DNA from: Flavobacteriales bacterium
GTDB lineage: Bacteria > Bacteroidota > Bacteroidia > Flavobacteriales_F > PHOS-HE28
Direction: 5' to 3'
Assembly: GCA_023957375.1 (NCBI GenBank)
Contig: JAMLHB010000001.1
Coordinates: 620,001-684,000 of the forward strand
Length of the DNA: 64,000 bases
Below are positions 42,745 through 53,168 of this stretch, in pieces. Within the stretch, counting starts at the first letter, position 1, and each line of letters begins with the position of its first letter. A program made the translations under genes and the position numbers. The notes beneath the pieces were generated by a model, which made no database searches, was not told the DNA's origin, and saw nothing but the letters and a program-made list of their open reading frames with translations.

Positions 42745-45700
42745 GTACACCGCCATCGCCGAGACCTCGAACTTCATTGTGCTCGACCGCTACGAGCGGG
42801 CCAGCGTGGTCAGTGATCTCTACCAGAGCGAAAGTGCCCTGGAGCTGGAGTTCATCAATGATCTCGACAAGCAGGGCATCGCCTACGTGGCGGACATCCG
42901 CAGCCCCGAAGCCCTCTTGGCGAACGTGCGCGTGCAGCTGCAGGAGCTGAACAACGTGCGCTTCACGGAAGAGGAATGGAAGCGCTTCCAGGAGAAGTAC
43001 CTGGACCCCGCCAGCGAGAGCAGCACGGACAAGGCCCGCAAGGTGCACGAGGACCACATCCACGATTTCGTCTTCGACGACGGGCACATCGCCAACATCT
43101 ACCTGCTGGACAAGAAGAACGTGCTGCGGAACAAGCTGCAGGTGATCAAGCAGTTCGAGCAGACCGGCAGCCACGCCAACCGCTACGATGTCACCATCCT
43201 GGTGAACGGCCTGCCGCTGGTGCAGGTGGAACTGAAGAAGCGCGGCGTGGCCATCCGCGAAGCCTTCAACCAGGTACACCGCTACAGCAAGGAGAGCTTC
43301 AATTCGGAAAGCTCGCTCTACAAGTACGTGCAGCTCTTCGTGATCAGCAACGGCACGGATACGCGCTACTTCGCCAACACCACCAAGCGGGACAAGAACA
43401 GCTTCGACTTCACCATGAACTGGGCGAAGGCGGACAACTCGCTGATCAAGGACCTGAAGGACTTCACGGCCACCTTCTTCCAGAAGAAGACCCTGTTGGA
43501 AGTGCTGCTGAAGTACTCCGTGTTCGACACCAGCGATACGCTGCTGGTGATGCGCCCCTACCAGATCGCGGCCACCGAACGCATCCTGTGGAAGGTGCGG
43601 AGCGCCTACAACGCAAAGGCGTGGAACAGCACCGAAGGCGGTGGCTACATCTGGCACACCACGGGATCGGGTAAGACGCTCACCAGCTTCAAGGCCGCAC
43701 GGCTGGCCACCGAACTGGAATTCGTGGACAAGGTCTTCTTCGTGGTGGACCGCAAGGACCTGGACTACCAGACGATGAAGGAGTACCAACGGTTCTCCCC
43801 CGACAGCGTGAACGGCTCGGAGAACACGGCGGGCCTGAAGCGGAACATCGGGAAGGACGACAACAAGATCATCGTCACCACGATCCAGAAGCTGAACAAC
43901 CTGATGCGCGGGGAGAGCGAGCTGCCCATCTACGGCAAGCAGGTGGTCTTCATCTTCGATGAGTGCCACCGCAGCCAGTTCGGCGAGGCGCAGAAGAACC
44001 TGACCAAGAAATTCAAGCGCTACTACCAATTCGGCTTCACAGGCACGCCCATCTTCCCGCAGAACGCCCTGGGCGCCGACACGACCGCGAGCGTCTTCGG
44101 GCGCGAGCTGCATTCGTACGTGATCACGGATGCCATCCGCGATGAGAAGGTGTTGAAGTTCAAGGTGGACTACAACGATGTGCGGCCGCGCTTCAAGTCC
44201 ATCGAGAGCGAGCAGGACGAGAAGAAGCTCAGTGCCGCTGAGAACAAGAAGGCATTGCTCCACCCGGATCGTATCCGGGAGATCTCGGGCTACATACTGA
44301 AGAATTTCCCCCTGAAGACACATCGCGCCCACATGGGGGCAAAGGGCTTCAACGCCCTGTTCGCGGTGAGCAGCGTGGATGCCGCAAAGGCCTACTATGA
44401 AGCCTTCCGCGAGCTACAGGCGGAGCTGGAGGAGAAGAAGCGGCTGAAGGTGGCCACCATCTTCTCCTTCGCGGCCAACGAGGAACAGGATGCCATCGGC
44501 GACATCGCGGACGAGAGCTTCGAGGTGAGCGCCATGAACAGCAGCGCCAAGGAATTCCTGGGTGCCGCCATCGCCGACTACAACGCCGCGTTCAGGACGA
44601 ACTACAGCGTGGACAGCACGGGCTTCCAGAACTACTACCGCGACCTGGCCCAACGGGTGAAGAAGCAGGAGGTGGACCTGTTGATCGTGGTGGGGATGTT
44701 CCTCACCGGCTTCGATGCCCCCACGCTCAACACGCTCTTCGTGGACAAGAACCTGCGCTACCACGGGTTGTTGCAGGCGTATTCGCGCACCAACCGGATC
44801 TACGATGCCACCAAGACCTTCGGCAACATCGTGACCTTCCGCGATCTGGAGCAGCCCACGATCGACGCGATCACGCTCTTCGGCAACGCCAACACCAAGA
44901 ACGTGGTGTTGGAGAAGAGCTACCGGGAGTACATGGAGGGGTTCACCGACATCGCCACGGGCAAGGCTTGTCGCGGGTACGCGGAGGTGGTGAAGGAACT
45001 GCAGGCCCGCTTCCCCGACCCCAGTGCCATCTTCAAGGAGCAGGACAAGAAGGACTTCGCGAAGTTGTTCGGCGAATACCTGCGGGTGGAGAACATCCTC
45101 CAGAACTACGACGAGTTCACGGGGCTCAAGGCCCTGCAAGGGGTGGACCTGCAAGACCCGCAGGCGGTGGAAGAGTTCAAGGCGAAGCACCACCTGAGCG
45201 ATGCCGACATCGAAGCGATGCGGACCGTCGAGGTGCCCTCGGAGCGCCTGATCCAGGATTACCGATCAACCTACAACGATACCCGCGATTGGCTACGGCG
45301 CCAGCGGGACGGTGCGGAGAAGGAACCCTCCACCCTTGATTGGGATGATGTGGTCTTCGAGGTGGACCTGTTGAGGTCGCAGGAGATCAATTTGGACTAT
45401 ATCCTCGAACTGATCTTCGAGCACAACAAGAAGACCCGCAACAAGAGCGACCTGATCGATGAGGTCCGGCGGGTGATCCGGGCCAGCATCGGGAACCGCG
45501 CCAAGGAGAGCCTGGTCGTGGACTTCATCAACCACACGGACCTGGACGCCATCGGCGACAAGGCCAGCGTGATCGACGCCTTCTTCGCCTTCGCCCAAGA
45601 AGAGCAACGGCGCGAAGCGGAATTGCTGATCACGTCCGAAGGGCTCAATGAAGAAGAAGCAAGACGGTACATCAAGGCTTCCCTGAAGCGGGAATACGCA

Positions 45701-45841
45701 ACAGAGAACGGCACGGCACTCAATGCCACGCTACCCAAAATGAGCCCGCTGAACCCGCAGTACAAGACGAAGAAGCAAACCGTGTTCGAGAAGATCTCGG
45801 CGTTCGTGGAGAAGTTCAAGGGCGTGGGTGGAGAGGTGTGA
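42737..45841 (+). CDS. hsdR: Type I R-M restriction/translocase subunit HsdR (type IC)
   Basis: 1034 residues, close to EcoR124I HsdR. The nuclease domain has D151, E165 and K167 in 'RYDVTIL' and 'VQVELKK'; K220 is also present. The motor has Walker A 'TTGSGKT' with K313 and the 'DECH' box, plus 'GFTGTP' and '[11 protein letters not shown]' in the second RecA domain. These positions equal the numbers I recall for EcoR124I. It cuts unmethylated DNA after ATP-driven translocation. The start (42737) is within the end of the DUF1016 gene. Confidence 0.95.
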   Translation: MTEYTAIAETSNFIVLDRYERASVVSDLYQSESALELEFINDLDKQGIAYVADIRSPEALLANVRVQLQELNNVRFTEEEWKRFQEKYLDPASESSTDKARKVHEDHIHDFVFDDGHIANIYLLDKKNVLRNKLQVIKQFEQTGSHANRYDVTILVNGLPLVQVELKKRGVAIREAFNQVHRYSKESFNSESSLYKYVQLFVISNGTDTRYFANTTKRDKNSFDFTMNWAKADNSLIKDLKDFTATFFQKKTLLEVLLKYSVFDTSDTLLVMRPYQIAATERILWKVRSAYNAKAWNSTEGGGYIWHTTGSGKTLTSFKAARLATELEFVDKVFFVVDRKDLDYQTMKEYQRFSPDSVNGSENTAGLKRNIGKDDNKIIVTTIQKLNNLMRGESELPIYGKQVVFIFDECHRSQFGEAQKNLTKKFKRYYQFGFTGTPIFPQNALGADTTASVFGRELHSYVITDAIRDEKVLKFKVDYNDVRPRFKSIESEQDEKKLSAAENKKALLHPDRIREISGYILKNFPLKTHRAHMGAKGFNALFAVSSVDAAKAYYEAFRELQAELEEKKRLKVATIFSFAANEEQDAIGDIADESFEVSAMNSSAKEFLGAAIADYNAAFRTNYSVDSTGFQNYYRDLAQRVKKQEVDLLIVVGMFLTGFDAPTLNTLFVDKNLRYHGLLQAYSRTNRIYDATKTFGNIVTFRDLEQPTIDAITLFGNANTKNVVLEKSYREYMEGFTDIATGKACRGYAEVVKELQARFPDPSAIFKEQDKKDFAKLFGEYLRVENILQNYDEFTGLKALQGVDLQDPQAVEEFKAKHHLSDADIEAMRTVEVPSERLIQDYRSTYNDTRDWLRRQRDGAEKEPSTLDWDDVVFEVDLLRSQEINLDYILELIFEHNKKTRNKSDLIDEVRRVIRASIGNRAKESLVVDFINHTDLDAIGDKASVIDAFFAFAQEEQRREAELLITSEGLNEEEARRYIKASLKREYATENGTALNATLPKMSPLNPQYKTKKQTVFEKISAFVEKFKGVGGEV

Positions 45842-45882
45842 CAGAGGGCAACGGTTGCATAGTTCGGAGGCACTGCCCCCCC

Positions 45883-46785
45883 TCACAACGTCGTCAACGC
45901 CGCCGCTCCCAAGATCGCCGCATCATTGTCCGGCAGGGCCGAGGCCACCAAGTCCACGCGGCCGTGGTAGATGTTCAACAGGCTTTGGCGGAAGCGCTCG
46001 CGCAGCGGGGCCATCAGCAGTTCGCCGTTGCGGGCGATGCCGCCGAAGAGCACGATGCGCTCCGGCCCGGTGACGGCCACGGCGTTGGCCAAGCCCACGG
46101 CCAACCAGCGCGCCGCATGGCGGAAGGTCTGCAACGCGGCCGTGTCGCCTTGTTGCGCTGCCTTGGCAATGCACAGCACGCCTTCCTCCTTCAATACCTC
46201 CGGGTCGCCGTCCAGCTCCGAATAGGTTTGCCGCAGCCCGCGGATGCTCACGTAGGCCTCCAAGCAGCCCTTGCGGCCGCAGGTGCAATCCCGCCCGTCG
46301 ATCACGATGGTGGTATGGCCCAGTTCGCCGGCGTTGCCGTGGCTGCCCAGCACCAGCTGGTCGTTCACGATGAAGCCGCTGCCCACGCCGGTGCCGAGGG
46401 TCACCATCAGCAGGTCCTTGCAGCCTTTCCCTGCGCCATAGCGCCATTCGCCGAGCGCGGCCGCGTTGGCATCGTTGCCCAGCACCGCCGGGATGCCGGT
46501 GCGCAGCTCCAGCATGCGGGCCAGCTGCACGTCGTGCTTCCACGGCAGGTTGGGCGCCATCTCAATGATGCCCGTGAGCTGGTTGGCGTTCGGTGCGCCG
46601 ATGCCGATCCCCGTAGGTGGTTCGTTGTCAGTTGTCAGTTGTCCGACCGCGTCCGCCAAGGCATCAGCGAAGGCATCCGCGCTGGCGTGGCCGGTGGTGG
46701 GCAAACTCTTTCGTGCGACCACTTTGCCCTGGTCCACCAATCCCAGCTTGGTGCTGGTGCCGCCGATGTCGATGCCGATGATCAT
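45883..46785 (-). CDS. ROK-family sugar kinase (glucokinase-like)
   Basis: 300 residues. 'GIDIGGTSTKLG' binds ATP, 'GNDANAAALGE' holds the catalytic Asp, and 'CTCGRKGCLEAY' is the ROK zinc site. Phosphorylation of glucose or a related hexose is expected. Between 'VGQ' and 'PPTGIGIG' the residues come from a TTGTCAG repeat unit. The FHS sugar transporter lies 90 bp upstream on the same strand, so uptake and phosphorylation are likely linked. Confidence 0.88.
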   Translation of the reverse strand: MIIGIDIGGTSTKLGLVDQGKVVARKSLPTTGHASADAFADALADAVGQLTTDNEPPTGIGIGAPNANQLTGIIEMAPNLPWKHDVQLARMLELRTGIPAVLGNDANAAALGEWRYGAGKGCKDLLMVTLGTGVGSGFIVNDQLVLGSHGNAGELGHTTIVIDGRDCTCGRKGCLEAYVSIRGLRQTYSELDGDPEVLKEEGVLCIAKAAQQGDTAALQTFRHAARWLAVGLANAVAVTGPERIVLFGGIARNGELLMAPLRERFRQSLLNIYHGRVDLVASALPDNDAAILGAAALTTL

Positions 46786-46875
46786 GAAGAGAGGTGAATA
46801 GTGATGGGTGAATAGTGATTGGAGGTTCCCTCAGAGAGGTCGTCGGTCAGAAGAGGGTTGATCCAAGGTGCCGGT

Positions 46876-48282
46876 TCATGTGGATGGATGAGGCTTGCTG
46901 CCCCTGAACCCGAACCACGCCAAATACCCATAGCAGAGCAGTGGCAGCACAAAGCTGAGGTGTACGGCGGTTTCGCCCATGCCCCCGGCCTGCAGGGCAT
47001 CGATTAGGGCGCCTTGCGCCACGGGCACCAGTGCGCCGCCCAAGATCATCATCACCAGGAGGGAGCTGCCCTGGCCGGTATCGTCGCCCAGCCCATCGAT
47101 GGCCAAGGTGAAGATGTTGCTCCACAGGATGGAGTTGAACAGGCCCACGGCCAGGATGGCCCACAAGGCCGTTGTGCCGCCGCTGAAGATGGTGAAAAGT
47201 ACCAGGGCCGCGGCCACCAACGCGAAAACGCCGGTGACCTTCCCTGGCTGGCTTCCGGCCAGCACGAAGACCGCCATGTTCGCCACGATCAGTACGGCCA
47301 AGGGCCACAGATGCCGGAGGTCCAGCCCACCGCCCACGCGGTTGATGAGGCCCAGCAACAGGAAGATCGCTGCGCCGATGCCCACCATCAGTGCGATGCG
47401 CTTGGCTCCGCTGAACCGGCCGCTCAGGGCCACCGCACCCAAAAAGCGCCCGCACATGGCACCGCCCCAATACAGGCTCAGGTAGTTTTTTGCAACGTTG
47501 TGCTCCAACCCGGCAACACCCTTCAGCCCCAGGAAGCCAATGATCAAACTGCCGATGGCCACTTCGGCGCCCACGTAGCAGAAGATGGCGCCCATGCCGT
47601 TGCGCAATTGCCGGTGGCGCAGCGCGTGCTGCCGCTCGCCGGCCGTGCTGTGTGCCGGCTCGGGCAGTGCGGTGAACCATACCCACATGGCTTGCAGCAG
47701 CAACAGGCCAGCGAAGAAGGCGTAGGGCCAGCGCACCGCCGCATCACCCTTGAAGTGCTCGAAGATCAACGCGCCGCCGATCAGCGGGGCCAGGGTGGTG
47801 CCTAAGGAATTGAAGCCCTGTGCCAGGTTGAGGCGGCTGCTGGCCCCTTCCGCCGTGCCGATGATGGCCACGAAGGGATTGGCGGCGATCTGCAGCAGGG
47901 TGAAGCCCAAGCCCAGCACGAACAACGCCACCAGGTAGAAGCCATAAGCCTGCACATACGTGGCCGGCACAAATAGCGCACTGCCCGCCGCACTCAGCAG
48001 CAACCCCGCGATCAACGCGCGCTTGTAGCCGATCCGCTGGATGGGATCGCCCTTGCTGCTGGAGTAGATGTAATAGGCCAGCGAGCCCATGAAGTAGGCC
48101 CCGAAGAAGCAGAATTGCACCAGCATGCTCTGCCACCAGCTCAGGGTGAACACGGCCTTGAGGTGGGGGATGAGCACGTCGTTCATCACCGTCATGAAGC
48201 CCCATACGAAGAAGAGCGTGGTGAGCACGGCCATGGGCCAGGCGGTACGGTGGCTTATGGTGGTTCTTCCTTCGCTGGGCAT
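46876..48282 (-). CDS. FHS-family sugar MFS transporter (GlcP/FucP-like)
   Basis: 468 residues with 12 membrane helices. '[19 protein letters not shown]' in helix 1 and '[17 protein letters not shown]' in helix 4 are signature segments of the fucose/glucose:H+ symporters. It sits upstream of the ROK kinase in the same direction. The sugar cannot be named from sequence alone. Start at ATG 48282; a TATTTTGG box precedes it near 48333-48340. Confidence 0.88.
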   Translation of the reverse strand: MPSEGRTTISHRTAWPMAVLTTLFFVWGFMTVMNDVLIPHLKAVFTLSWWQSMLVQFCFFGAYFMGSLAYYIYSSSKGDPIQRIGYKRALIAGLLLSAAGSALFVPATYVQAYGFYLVALFVLGLGFTLLQIAANPFVAIIGTAEGASSRLNLAQGFNSLGTTLAPLIGGALIFEHFKGDAAVRWPYAFFAGLLLLQAMWVWFTALPEPAHSTAGERQHALRHRQLRNGMGAIFCYVGAEVAIGSLIIGFLGLKGVAGLEHNVAKNYLSLYWGGAMCGRFLGAVALSGRFSGAKRIALMVGIGAAIFLLLGLINRVGGGLDLRHLWPLAVLIVANMAVFVLAGSQPGKVTGVFALVAAALVLFTIFSGGTTALWAILAVGLFNSILWSNIFTLAIDGLGDDTGQGSSLLVMMILGGALVPVAQGALIDALQAGGMGETAVHLSFVLPLLCYGYLAWFGFRGSKPHPST

Positions 48283-48375
48283 GGTTGTTCCGGCGTGGCT
48301 TGGGCCTGGGATGCACCCCGCCGAGGTGGCCAAAATAGCGCAACGGCGCCTGGCCCAGCGCCTGTGCGAACAACG

Positions 48376-48383
48376 TACCTTCG
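48376..48383 (+). promoter_or_regulatory. -7-type promoter box of rocD
   Basis: TACCTTCG, 12 bases before an ATG (48395) and 30 before the preferred ATG (48413). Confidence 0.5.
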
Positions 48384-48412
48384 CGGCTGTTGTAATGCCA
48401 ATACGCAAGACG

Positions 48413-49657
48413 ATGCCCACTACAAAACACCAGGATACCCGGAGCCAACGCGCCATCAAGCTCGAAAGCAAGTTTGGAGCACACAACTACCACCCGTTGC
48501 CCGTGGTGCTGGAACGTGGAGAGGGTGTGTTCCTGTGGGACGTGGAGGGGAAGCGCTATTATGATTTCCTCAGTGCCTACAGCGCGGTCAACCAAGGCCA
48601 CTGCCACCCGAAGATCATCGCGGCGCTTACGGAACAGGCCAAAAAGTTGACCCTTACCAGCCGGGCCTTTTTCAACGATGTACTGGGCGAATACGAGGAA
48701 TATGTCACCGGATTTTTCGGGTATGACAAGGTGCTGCCCATGAACACCGGTGCCGAGGCGGTGGAAACCGCCATGAAGCTGGCGCGCAAATGGGGCTATA
48801 AGGTCAAGGGTATTCCCCGCGACCAGGCCCGGATCATCGTGTGCAGCGGCAACTTCCACGGCCGCACCATCAGCATCATCAGTGCCAGCGTAGACCCCGA
48901 TGCACGTGCCGATTACGGCCCGTACACGCCCGGCATCGATGTGATCCCCTATGACAACCTGCCGGCGCTGCAACGGGCCTTGGAACACCCGCACGTGGCG
49001 GCCTTCCTGGTGGAACCGATCCAAGGCGAAGCCGGGGTAATGGTGCCACACGCCGGTTACCTGAAGGAGGCATACGAGGCCTGCAAGGCGCGCAACGTGT
49101 TGTTCATGGCCGATGAAGTACAAACAGGCATCGGGCGCACGGGAAAACTGCTGGCCTGTGAACATGAAGGCATCCGCCCCGATGTGTTGATCCTGGGCAA
49201 AGCGCTCAGTGGCGGGGTCTATCCGGTCAGTGCGGTGCTGGCCAATGACGACATCATGCTCACCATCAAACCGGGCGAGCATGGCAGCACCTTCGGCGGC
49301 AACCCCGTTGCAGGCCGGGTGGGCATTGCGGCCCTAGAGGTGATCAAGGAAGAAAAACTGACCGAAAACGCGGCGAAGTTGGGTGAGGTGTTCCGCGCCT
49401 CCATGCAAAAGCTGGTGGACGAGTTCGGCTGGGTGACGCTGGTGCGCGGCAAGGGCTTGCTCAACGCGGTGATCATCGAGCCACGCAAGGACGGCCGCAC
49501 GGCTTGGGATCTGTGCCTGCTGCTGGCCGAGCACGGCTTGCTGGCCAAGCCTACGCACGGCGACATCATCCGCTTCGCCCCGCCATTGGTGATGAACCGC
49601 CAGCAACTGGATGAGTGCTGCGCGATCATCCACCAGTGTGTGAAAGCCTTCCATTAG
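48413..49657 (+). CDS. rocD: Ornithine aminotransferase
   Basis: 414 residues, class III PLP aminotransferase. It moves the delta-amino group of ornithine to 2-oxoglutarate. '[44 protein letters not shown]' character, '[20 protein letters not shown]', 'CSGNFHGRT' and the PLP Lys in '[12 protein letters not shown]' are specific for RocD. Two ATGs (48395 and 48413) are possible; the second leaves a more usual leader. The gene stands alone. Confidence 0.95.
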   Translation: MPTTKHQDTRSQRAIKLESKFGAHNYHPLPVVLERGEGVFLWDVEGKRYYDFLSAYSAVNQGHCHPKIIAALTEQAKKLTLTSRAFFNDVLGEYEEYVTGFFGYDKVLPMNTGAEAVETAMKLARKWGYKVKGIPRDQARIIVCSGNFHGRTISIISASVDPDARADYGPYTPGIDVIPYDNLPALQRALEHPHVAAFLVEPIQGEAGVMVPHAGYLKEAYEACKARNVLFMADEVQTGIGRTGKLLACEHEGIRPDVLILGKALSGGVYPVSAVLANDDIMLTIKPGEHGSTFGGNPVAGRVGIAALEVIKEEKLTENAAKLGEVFRASMQKLVDEFGWVTLVRGKGLLNAVIIEPRKDGRTAWDLCLLLAEHGLLAKPTHGDIIRFAPPLVMNRQQLDECCAIIHQCVKAFH

Positions 49658-49671
49658 GCACGCGTGTGGCC

Positions 49672-49802
49672 AATGCCATTCCGTTAAGGGAGCATTTATC
49701 AACGGGTCATGATTTGCAGGCTTCCGGCCTGCAATGTTGTCGTTCCACAGGCTGGAAGCCTGTGCTACAACAGTGTTCCTCTTCCCTTAACTGAATGGCA
49801 TT
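49672..49802. mobile_element. 131-bp MITE-like element, copy 2
   Basis: The reverse complement of 11582-11712 with scattered changes. Ends: aatgccattccgttaagggag and its complement-like cttaactgaatggcatt. It starts 15 bp past the rocD stop. The internal hairpins gcaggcttccggcctgc and acaggctggaagcctgt are kept. No clear target duplication is seen here. Confidence 0.75.
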
Positions 49803-49839
49803 GCGCGGGGGGGCTGTGGCTTTGCGGAGCAGGAGGGCC

Positions 49840-50232
49840 TCAAGGCTCCCTTGACCGGTCCACGGTGCGCACCAGCTTGCCCTTCTCGAAGTATTTCTCC
49901 AAGTAAACTTGACCGTCCGGAGCGTATTCGATCTGCACGCCATCCTCCAAGCCCTTGTCCCAGTGCTCGGTGTACTTCGGCGTACCATTCTCGTAGTAAT
50001 AATTCCACTCGCCCTGTTCCACGCCATTCTCAAACCGCCCCACATAATCCAGCTTGCCATTGGGGTAATACACCTTCTCCATCACCTTCACTGCGGCTTC
50101 GCCTTTGCCCTTCAGGTACAGCACCACTTCGGGCTTGCCGTTGGTGTGTCGGCTTGCGACGAATTTGTTGATGCCCGAGCAGCCCATGGCCGCAAAAAAG
50201 CCCAATGCAAAAAGGAGCGGCGTGCCTTTCAT
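49840..50232 (-). CDS. Small MORN-type lipoprotein (YwqK-like)
   Basis: 130 residues. A lipobox 'AAMGC' follows the signal. The mature part has several MORN-2-like units: 'YYPNGKLDYVGRFENGVEQGEWNYYYENG', 'YTEHWDKGLEDG', 'EYAPDGQVYLEKYF'. The YwqK family name (toxin-antitoxin) is only nominal. It lies just upstream of the TonB receptor on the same strand order and may be surface-exposed; role unknown. Confidence 0.7.
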   Translation of the reverse strand: MKGTPLLFALGFFAAMGCSGINKFVASRHTNGKPEVVLYLKGKGEAAVKVMEKVYYPNGKLDYVGRFENGVEQGEWNYYYENGTPKYTEHWDKGLEDGVQIEYAPDGQVYLEKYFEKGKLVRTVDRSREP

Positions 50233-50348
50233 CGTGCACAAATTAAATACACCGGCATGAAGGCACTGGAACTTCAGGCGCAAGTGACCGTCGGTTTTTC
50301 AACAATGGGGCGCAGGGGCCGCAGCAATGGGATGCCCGCTCCCGGCAG

Positions 50349-52859
50349 TCAGAACCGGGCGATCAATTTCAGGTTGATCCGCCGGGGCGTTAAGAATTCA
50401 GGAATCCCGTAATAGCGCCCCTGTACATCCTGCACCCAGGTGTAGTCCACCGTGTTGTTGAGGTTGATCAGATTGAACACCTCGAGCGAGAGCCATAGGT
50501 CCTTGACGTGCCGCAGCACTCCCGTTTTTTCCTGGCCTGGTGCGCCTAAGAGCTGCTTGCTGAACCCGATGTCCACGCGGCGGTATAGGCTGGTGCGGAG
50601 GGTGTCGGCATAGCGCGTGGCATTCGGCGGCCCGTATGGCAGGCTGGTGCCGAACAGCAGGTTCACGTGTACCTTGAAGGTAGGCCATCGGGGCATCTCA
50701 TCCTGAAAGAAGAGGGCGAAATTCACCCGCTGGTCGGTGGGGCGGGGGATGTAGCCGGCATCCACGCGCACGCTGTCAGCAGGGGTGCGGTCCAGGGTCT
50801 CGGCCCCGTCGGTGCGCTCACCGTACTTGTTGAAATAGCGGTAGAAGTAGTCGCCGTCCAGGTCTTCCATGGTGTTCATCACGGAAAGGGAAGCCCATGA
50901 TTCCACGCCCTTGATGAACTCCCCGTTCAGCTTCATGTCAATGCCTGTGGCATAGCCTTTGGCGTTGTTCTCGGCATAGTAGCGTATGCGCACATTGTCC
51001 AGTTCGTACGGGATCAGTTTGCTCAGGGCCTTGTAGTACAGTTCCGTGGTGAACTTGAAGGGGCGCTCCCATAGTTGGAACTGGCGGTCCATGCCGAGGA
51101 TGAAATGGATGCTTTCCTGGGCCCGCACCTCCGGGTTCAACTGGCCTTGGAAATTGCGAAGCTCACGATAGAAGGGAGGTTGGTAATAGGATCCAGCGGC
51201 CAGCCAGAAGCTGTAGTCGCGCCGAACAGTATCGCCCGGTGCCACGGCCTTGCGCCATGCCGGGTGAAAGGCCAGGCGCGCTCGGGGGCTGATCACGGTT
51301 TGCCCATTGTAGCTCCAGTTTTGGCCGCGCACCCCGGCCACCAAGGCCCACTTGTGCCCCCGCGCGGTGTTCCATTCCCAGGCATTCTGCACATAGGCCG
51401 CCGTGCGCAAGCTGTGCAGGTCGATCCTGGATTTCACGCTGCTGTTCAGCTCCAACAGCCCGTTGTTCAACTGGGGGATGCTATATCCCGCGCTGTCCAC
51501 CATGTACCATTCGCTCAGCCGGTCGCTGATCTGCTCGGTGCGGGCTTCAATGCCCCACTGCAGGTTGTTCTTCCGGCCCCAAACCCAAGAGCCCGTGTGC
51601 GTGGCGCTGATCACGGTGGCTTCCAGGCTGTTCCGTGCGTGGTCCAGGTAGGCGCCAATGCCCAGGTCGCGCACCACCTCGCCGAATTGCTCGCTGGCCA
51701 GGTTGCGGTCCAGTTCACCCAACCGGTATTCACCAAGGATGTCCATCCGTTCGGTCTCGTAGGTGTTGAACGCACTGCCCGTGAATTTCAACAGCATCTC
51801 TTTGGACGGGCGCACGTTCAGGTTCAAAGCCCCGGAGAAGGTCTCGTAGGCGGTGCGCTGCTGGCCTTCGAAATACACCGTGTAGCGCAAGGCTTGGTTG
51901 AAGTTCCCCAATTCCGTCTCCCGGTCGCTGGGGATCACGTCGTAGCGGTTGCGCGAATACAGGCCGAGGAAGCCCAGCTCCACCTTGTCGCTCAGGTCGT
52001 AGGTCCAGTAGCTCTGCAGGTCGGTGTAAGTGGGTATGTAGTCGCCTTGCGTGTCCAGCCCCTTGAGGATGGTGCTCAGGGTGCGGTAGCGGAACCCGGT
52101 GATCTGCCGCAGACGCTGGTGGGCCATGGCACTGCCCACGGTGGCCGAGCCGCCAAGCAGGCTGGCGGATACGGTGGCATCGAACTCGCGCGGGCGGCGG
52201 TAGGTGATGTCCAGCACGCTGCTGAGCTTGTCGCCGTAACGCGGTTCCCAGCCGCCGGCGCTGAAGTGGATCCGTTCGATCATGTCCGGGTTGGGGAAGC
52301 TCAGTCCTTCCTGTTGCCCGCTGCGAACCAAGAAAGGCCGGTAGACCTCAATGCCGTTCACGTACACTAAGTTCTCGTCAAAATTGCCCCCGCGCACGTT
52401 GTAGCCGCTGCTCAGCTCGTTGCGCGTCATTACGCCTAAGCTGCCCTGTAGCAGACTGTTCACATCGCCCAGCGAAGGCTGGAAGTGGGAGGTGCGTGCA
52501 TTGAGCTTGTCGATGCCGGCATCCCGCAGCCGGTTGCTGGTGACGGTCACCGGGCCGATCACCGTGGAACGGATCACCACATCCAGTTTCCGCACTTCAC
52601 CCGGCTTCAGGTCCAGTTCCCGTTCCACCACATCGGCGCCCGGGTAGGCAAAGCGCAATACAATGCCCTGACCGGCCGGCACCGTGATGTGGTAGGCACC
52701 GTTGGCGCCCGAAGTGACCGCAGCGTGGCCGGTCACGGCGATACTGGCGTCAGGCAGCGGGCGGTTCTCATCATCGCGTACCACGCCCTGCACCGTGGCC
52801 GTTTGTGCCATAAGTAGGCACGGGATCAACAAGATCGTGAAGAAGAGCAAATGCCTCAT
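50349..52859 (-). CDS. TonB-dependent outer-membrane receptor
   Basis: 836 residues. Signal peptide ending 'LLMAQ', a carboxypeptidase-regulatory-like domain (about 22-105), a plug ('GDVNSLLQGSLGVMTRNELSSGYNVRGGNFDENLVYVNGIEVYRP' in character) and a 22-strand barrel ending in Phe ('LKLIARF'). No SusD-like gene is next to it, so it is more likely an iron or cofactor receptor than a SusC glycan porin. The TTACTTTG box 39 bases upstream supports the start; the frame is open further upstream. Confidence 0.88.
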   Translation of the reverse strand: MRHLLFFTILLIPCLLMAQTATVQGVVRDDENRPLPDASIAVTGHAAVTSGANGAYHITVPAGQGIVLRFAYPGADVVERELDLKPGEVRKLDVVIRSTVIGPVTVTSNRLRDAGIDKLNARTSHFQPSLGDVNSLLQGSLGVMTRNELSSGYNVRGGNFDENLVYVNGIEVYRPFLVRSGQQEGLSFPNPDMIERIHFSAGGWEPRYGDKLSSVLDITYRRPREFDATVSASLLGGSATVGSAMAHQRLRQITGFRYRTLSTILKGLDTQGDYIPTYTDLQSYWTYDLSDKVELGFLGLYSRNRYDVIPSDRETELGNFNQALRYTVYFEGQQRTAYETFSGALNLNVRPSKEMLLKFTGSAFNTYETERMDILGEYRLGELDRNLASEQFGEVVRDLGIGAYLDHARNSLEATVISATHTGSWVWGRKNNLQWGIEARTEQISDRLSEWYMVDSAGYSIPQLNNGLLELNSSVKSRIDLHSLRTAAYVQNAWEWNTARGHKWALVAGVRGQNWSYNGQTVISPRARLAFHPAWRKAVAPGDTVRRDYSFWLAAGSYYQPPFYRELRNFQGQLNPEVRAQESIHFILGMDRQFQLWERPFKFTTELYYKALSKLIPYELDNVRIRYYAENNAKGYATGIDMKLNGEFIKGVESWASLSVMNTMEDLDGDYFYRYFNKYGERTDGAETLDRTPADSVRVDAGYIPRPTDQRVNFALFFQDEMPRWPTFKVHVNLLFGTSLPYGPPNATRYADTLRTSLYRRVDIGFSKQLLGAPGQEKTGVLRHVKDLWLSLEVFNLINLNNTVDYTWVQDVQGRYYGIPEFLTPRRINLKLIARF

Positions 52860-53168
52860 GCACCGTTGTGCGGGTGGAACGCCTTTTGGGGGCGGGCCAA
52901 AGTAACGGGCCAAAGCCGGGTTTAGTGCCACCGCCCCGGACTTTCCGCTTTTCCGCCTGCTCCCGGATCTTCCCGTGCTTGAACCTGTGATCCGCATGGG
53001 TCGCCATCCGGCTGATGCGGGATCAACAAGGACGCCGGTACAGGAGGTCCAGTGTGCGGTGGTGCGAACGAGGTTGCGCGCCACCCTTGCACCTGTGTCC
53101 ATTGTGCTTTCACAAACCACCTTGGACGAGCACGATCCGTGTGCCTCCGCAGATCCAACAACGGCCAC
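52860..53168. other. Intergenic leader of the TonB receptor gene
   Basis: 309 bp between the malic enzyme gene and the receptor gene (both minus strand). It holds the TTACTTTG box at 52898-52905. Beyond that I see no gene, strong hairpin or repeat. Confidence 0.4.
52898..52905 (-). promoter_or_regulatory. -7-type promoter box of the TonB receptor gene
   Basis: TTACTTTG on the minus strand, 38 bases before the ATG at 52859. Confidence 0.45.

Noticed and set aside
50349-52859. SusC glycan porin
   Set aside because: No SusD-like gene is adjacent and the protein is shorter than typical SusC.
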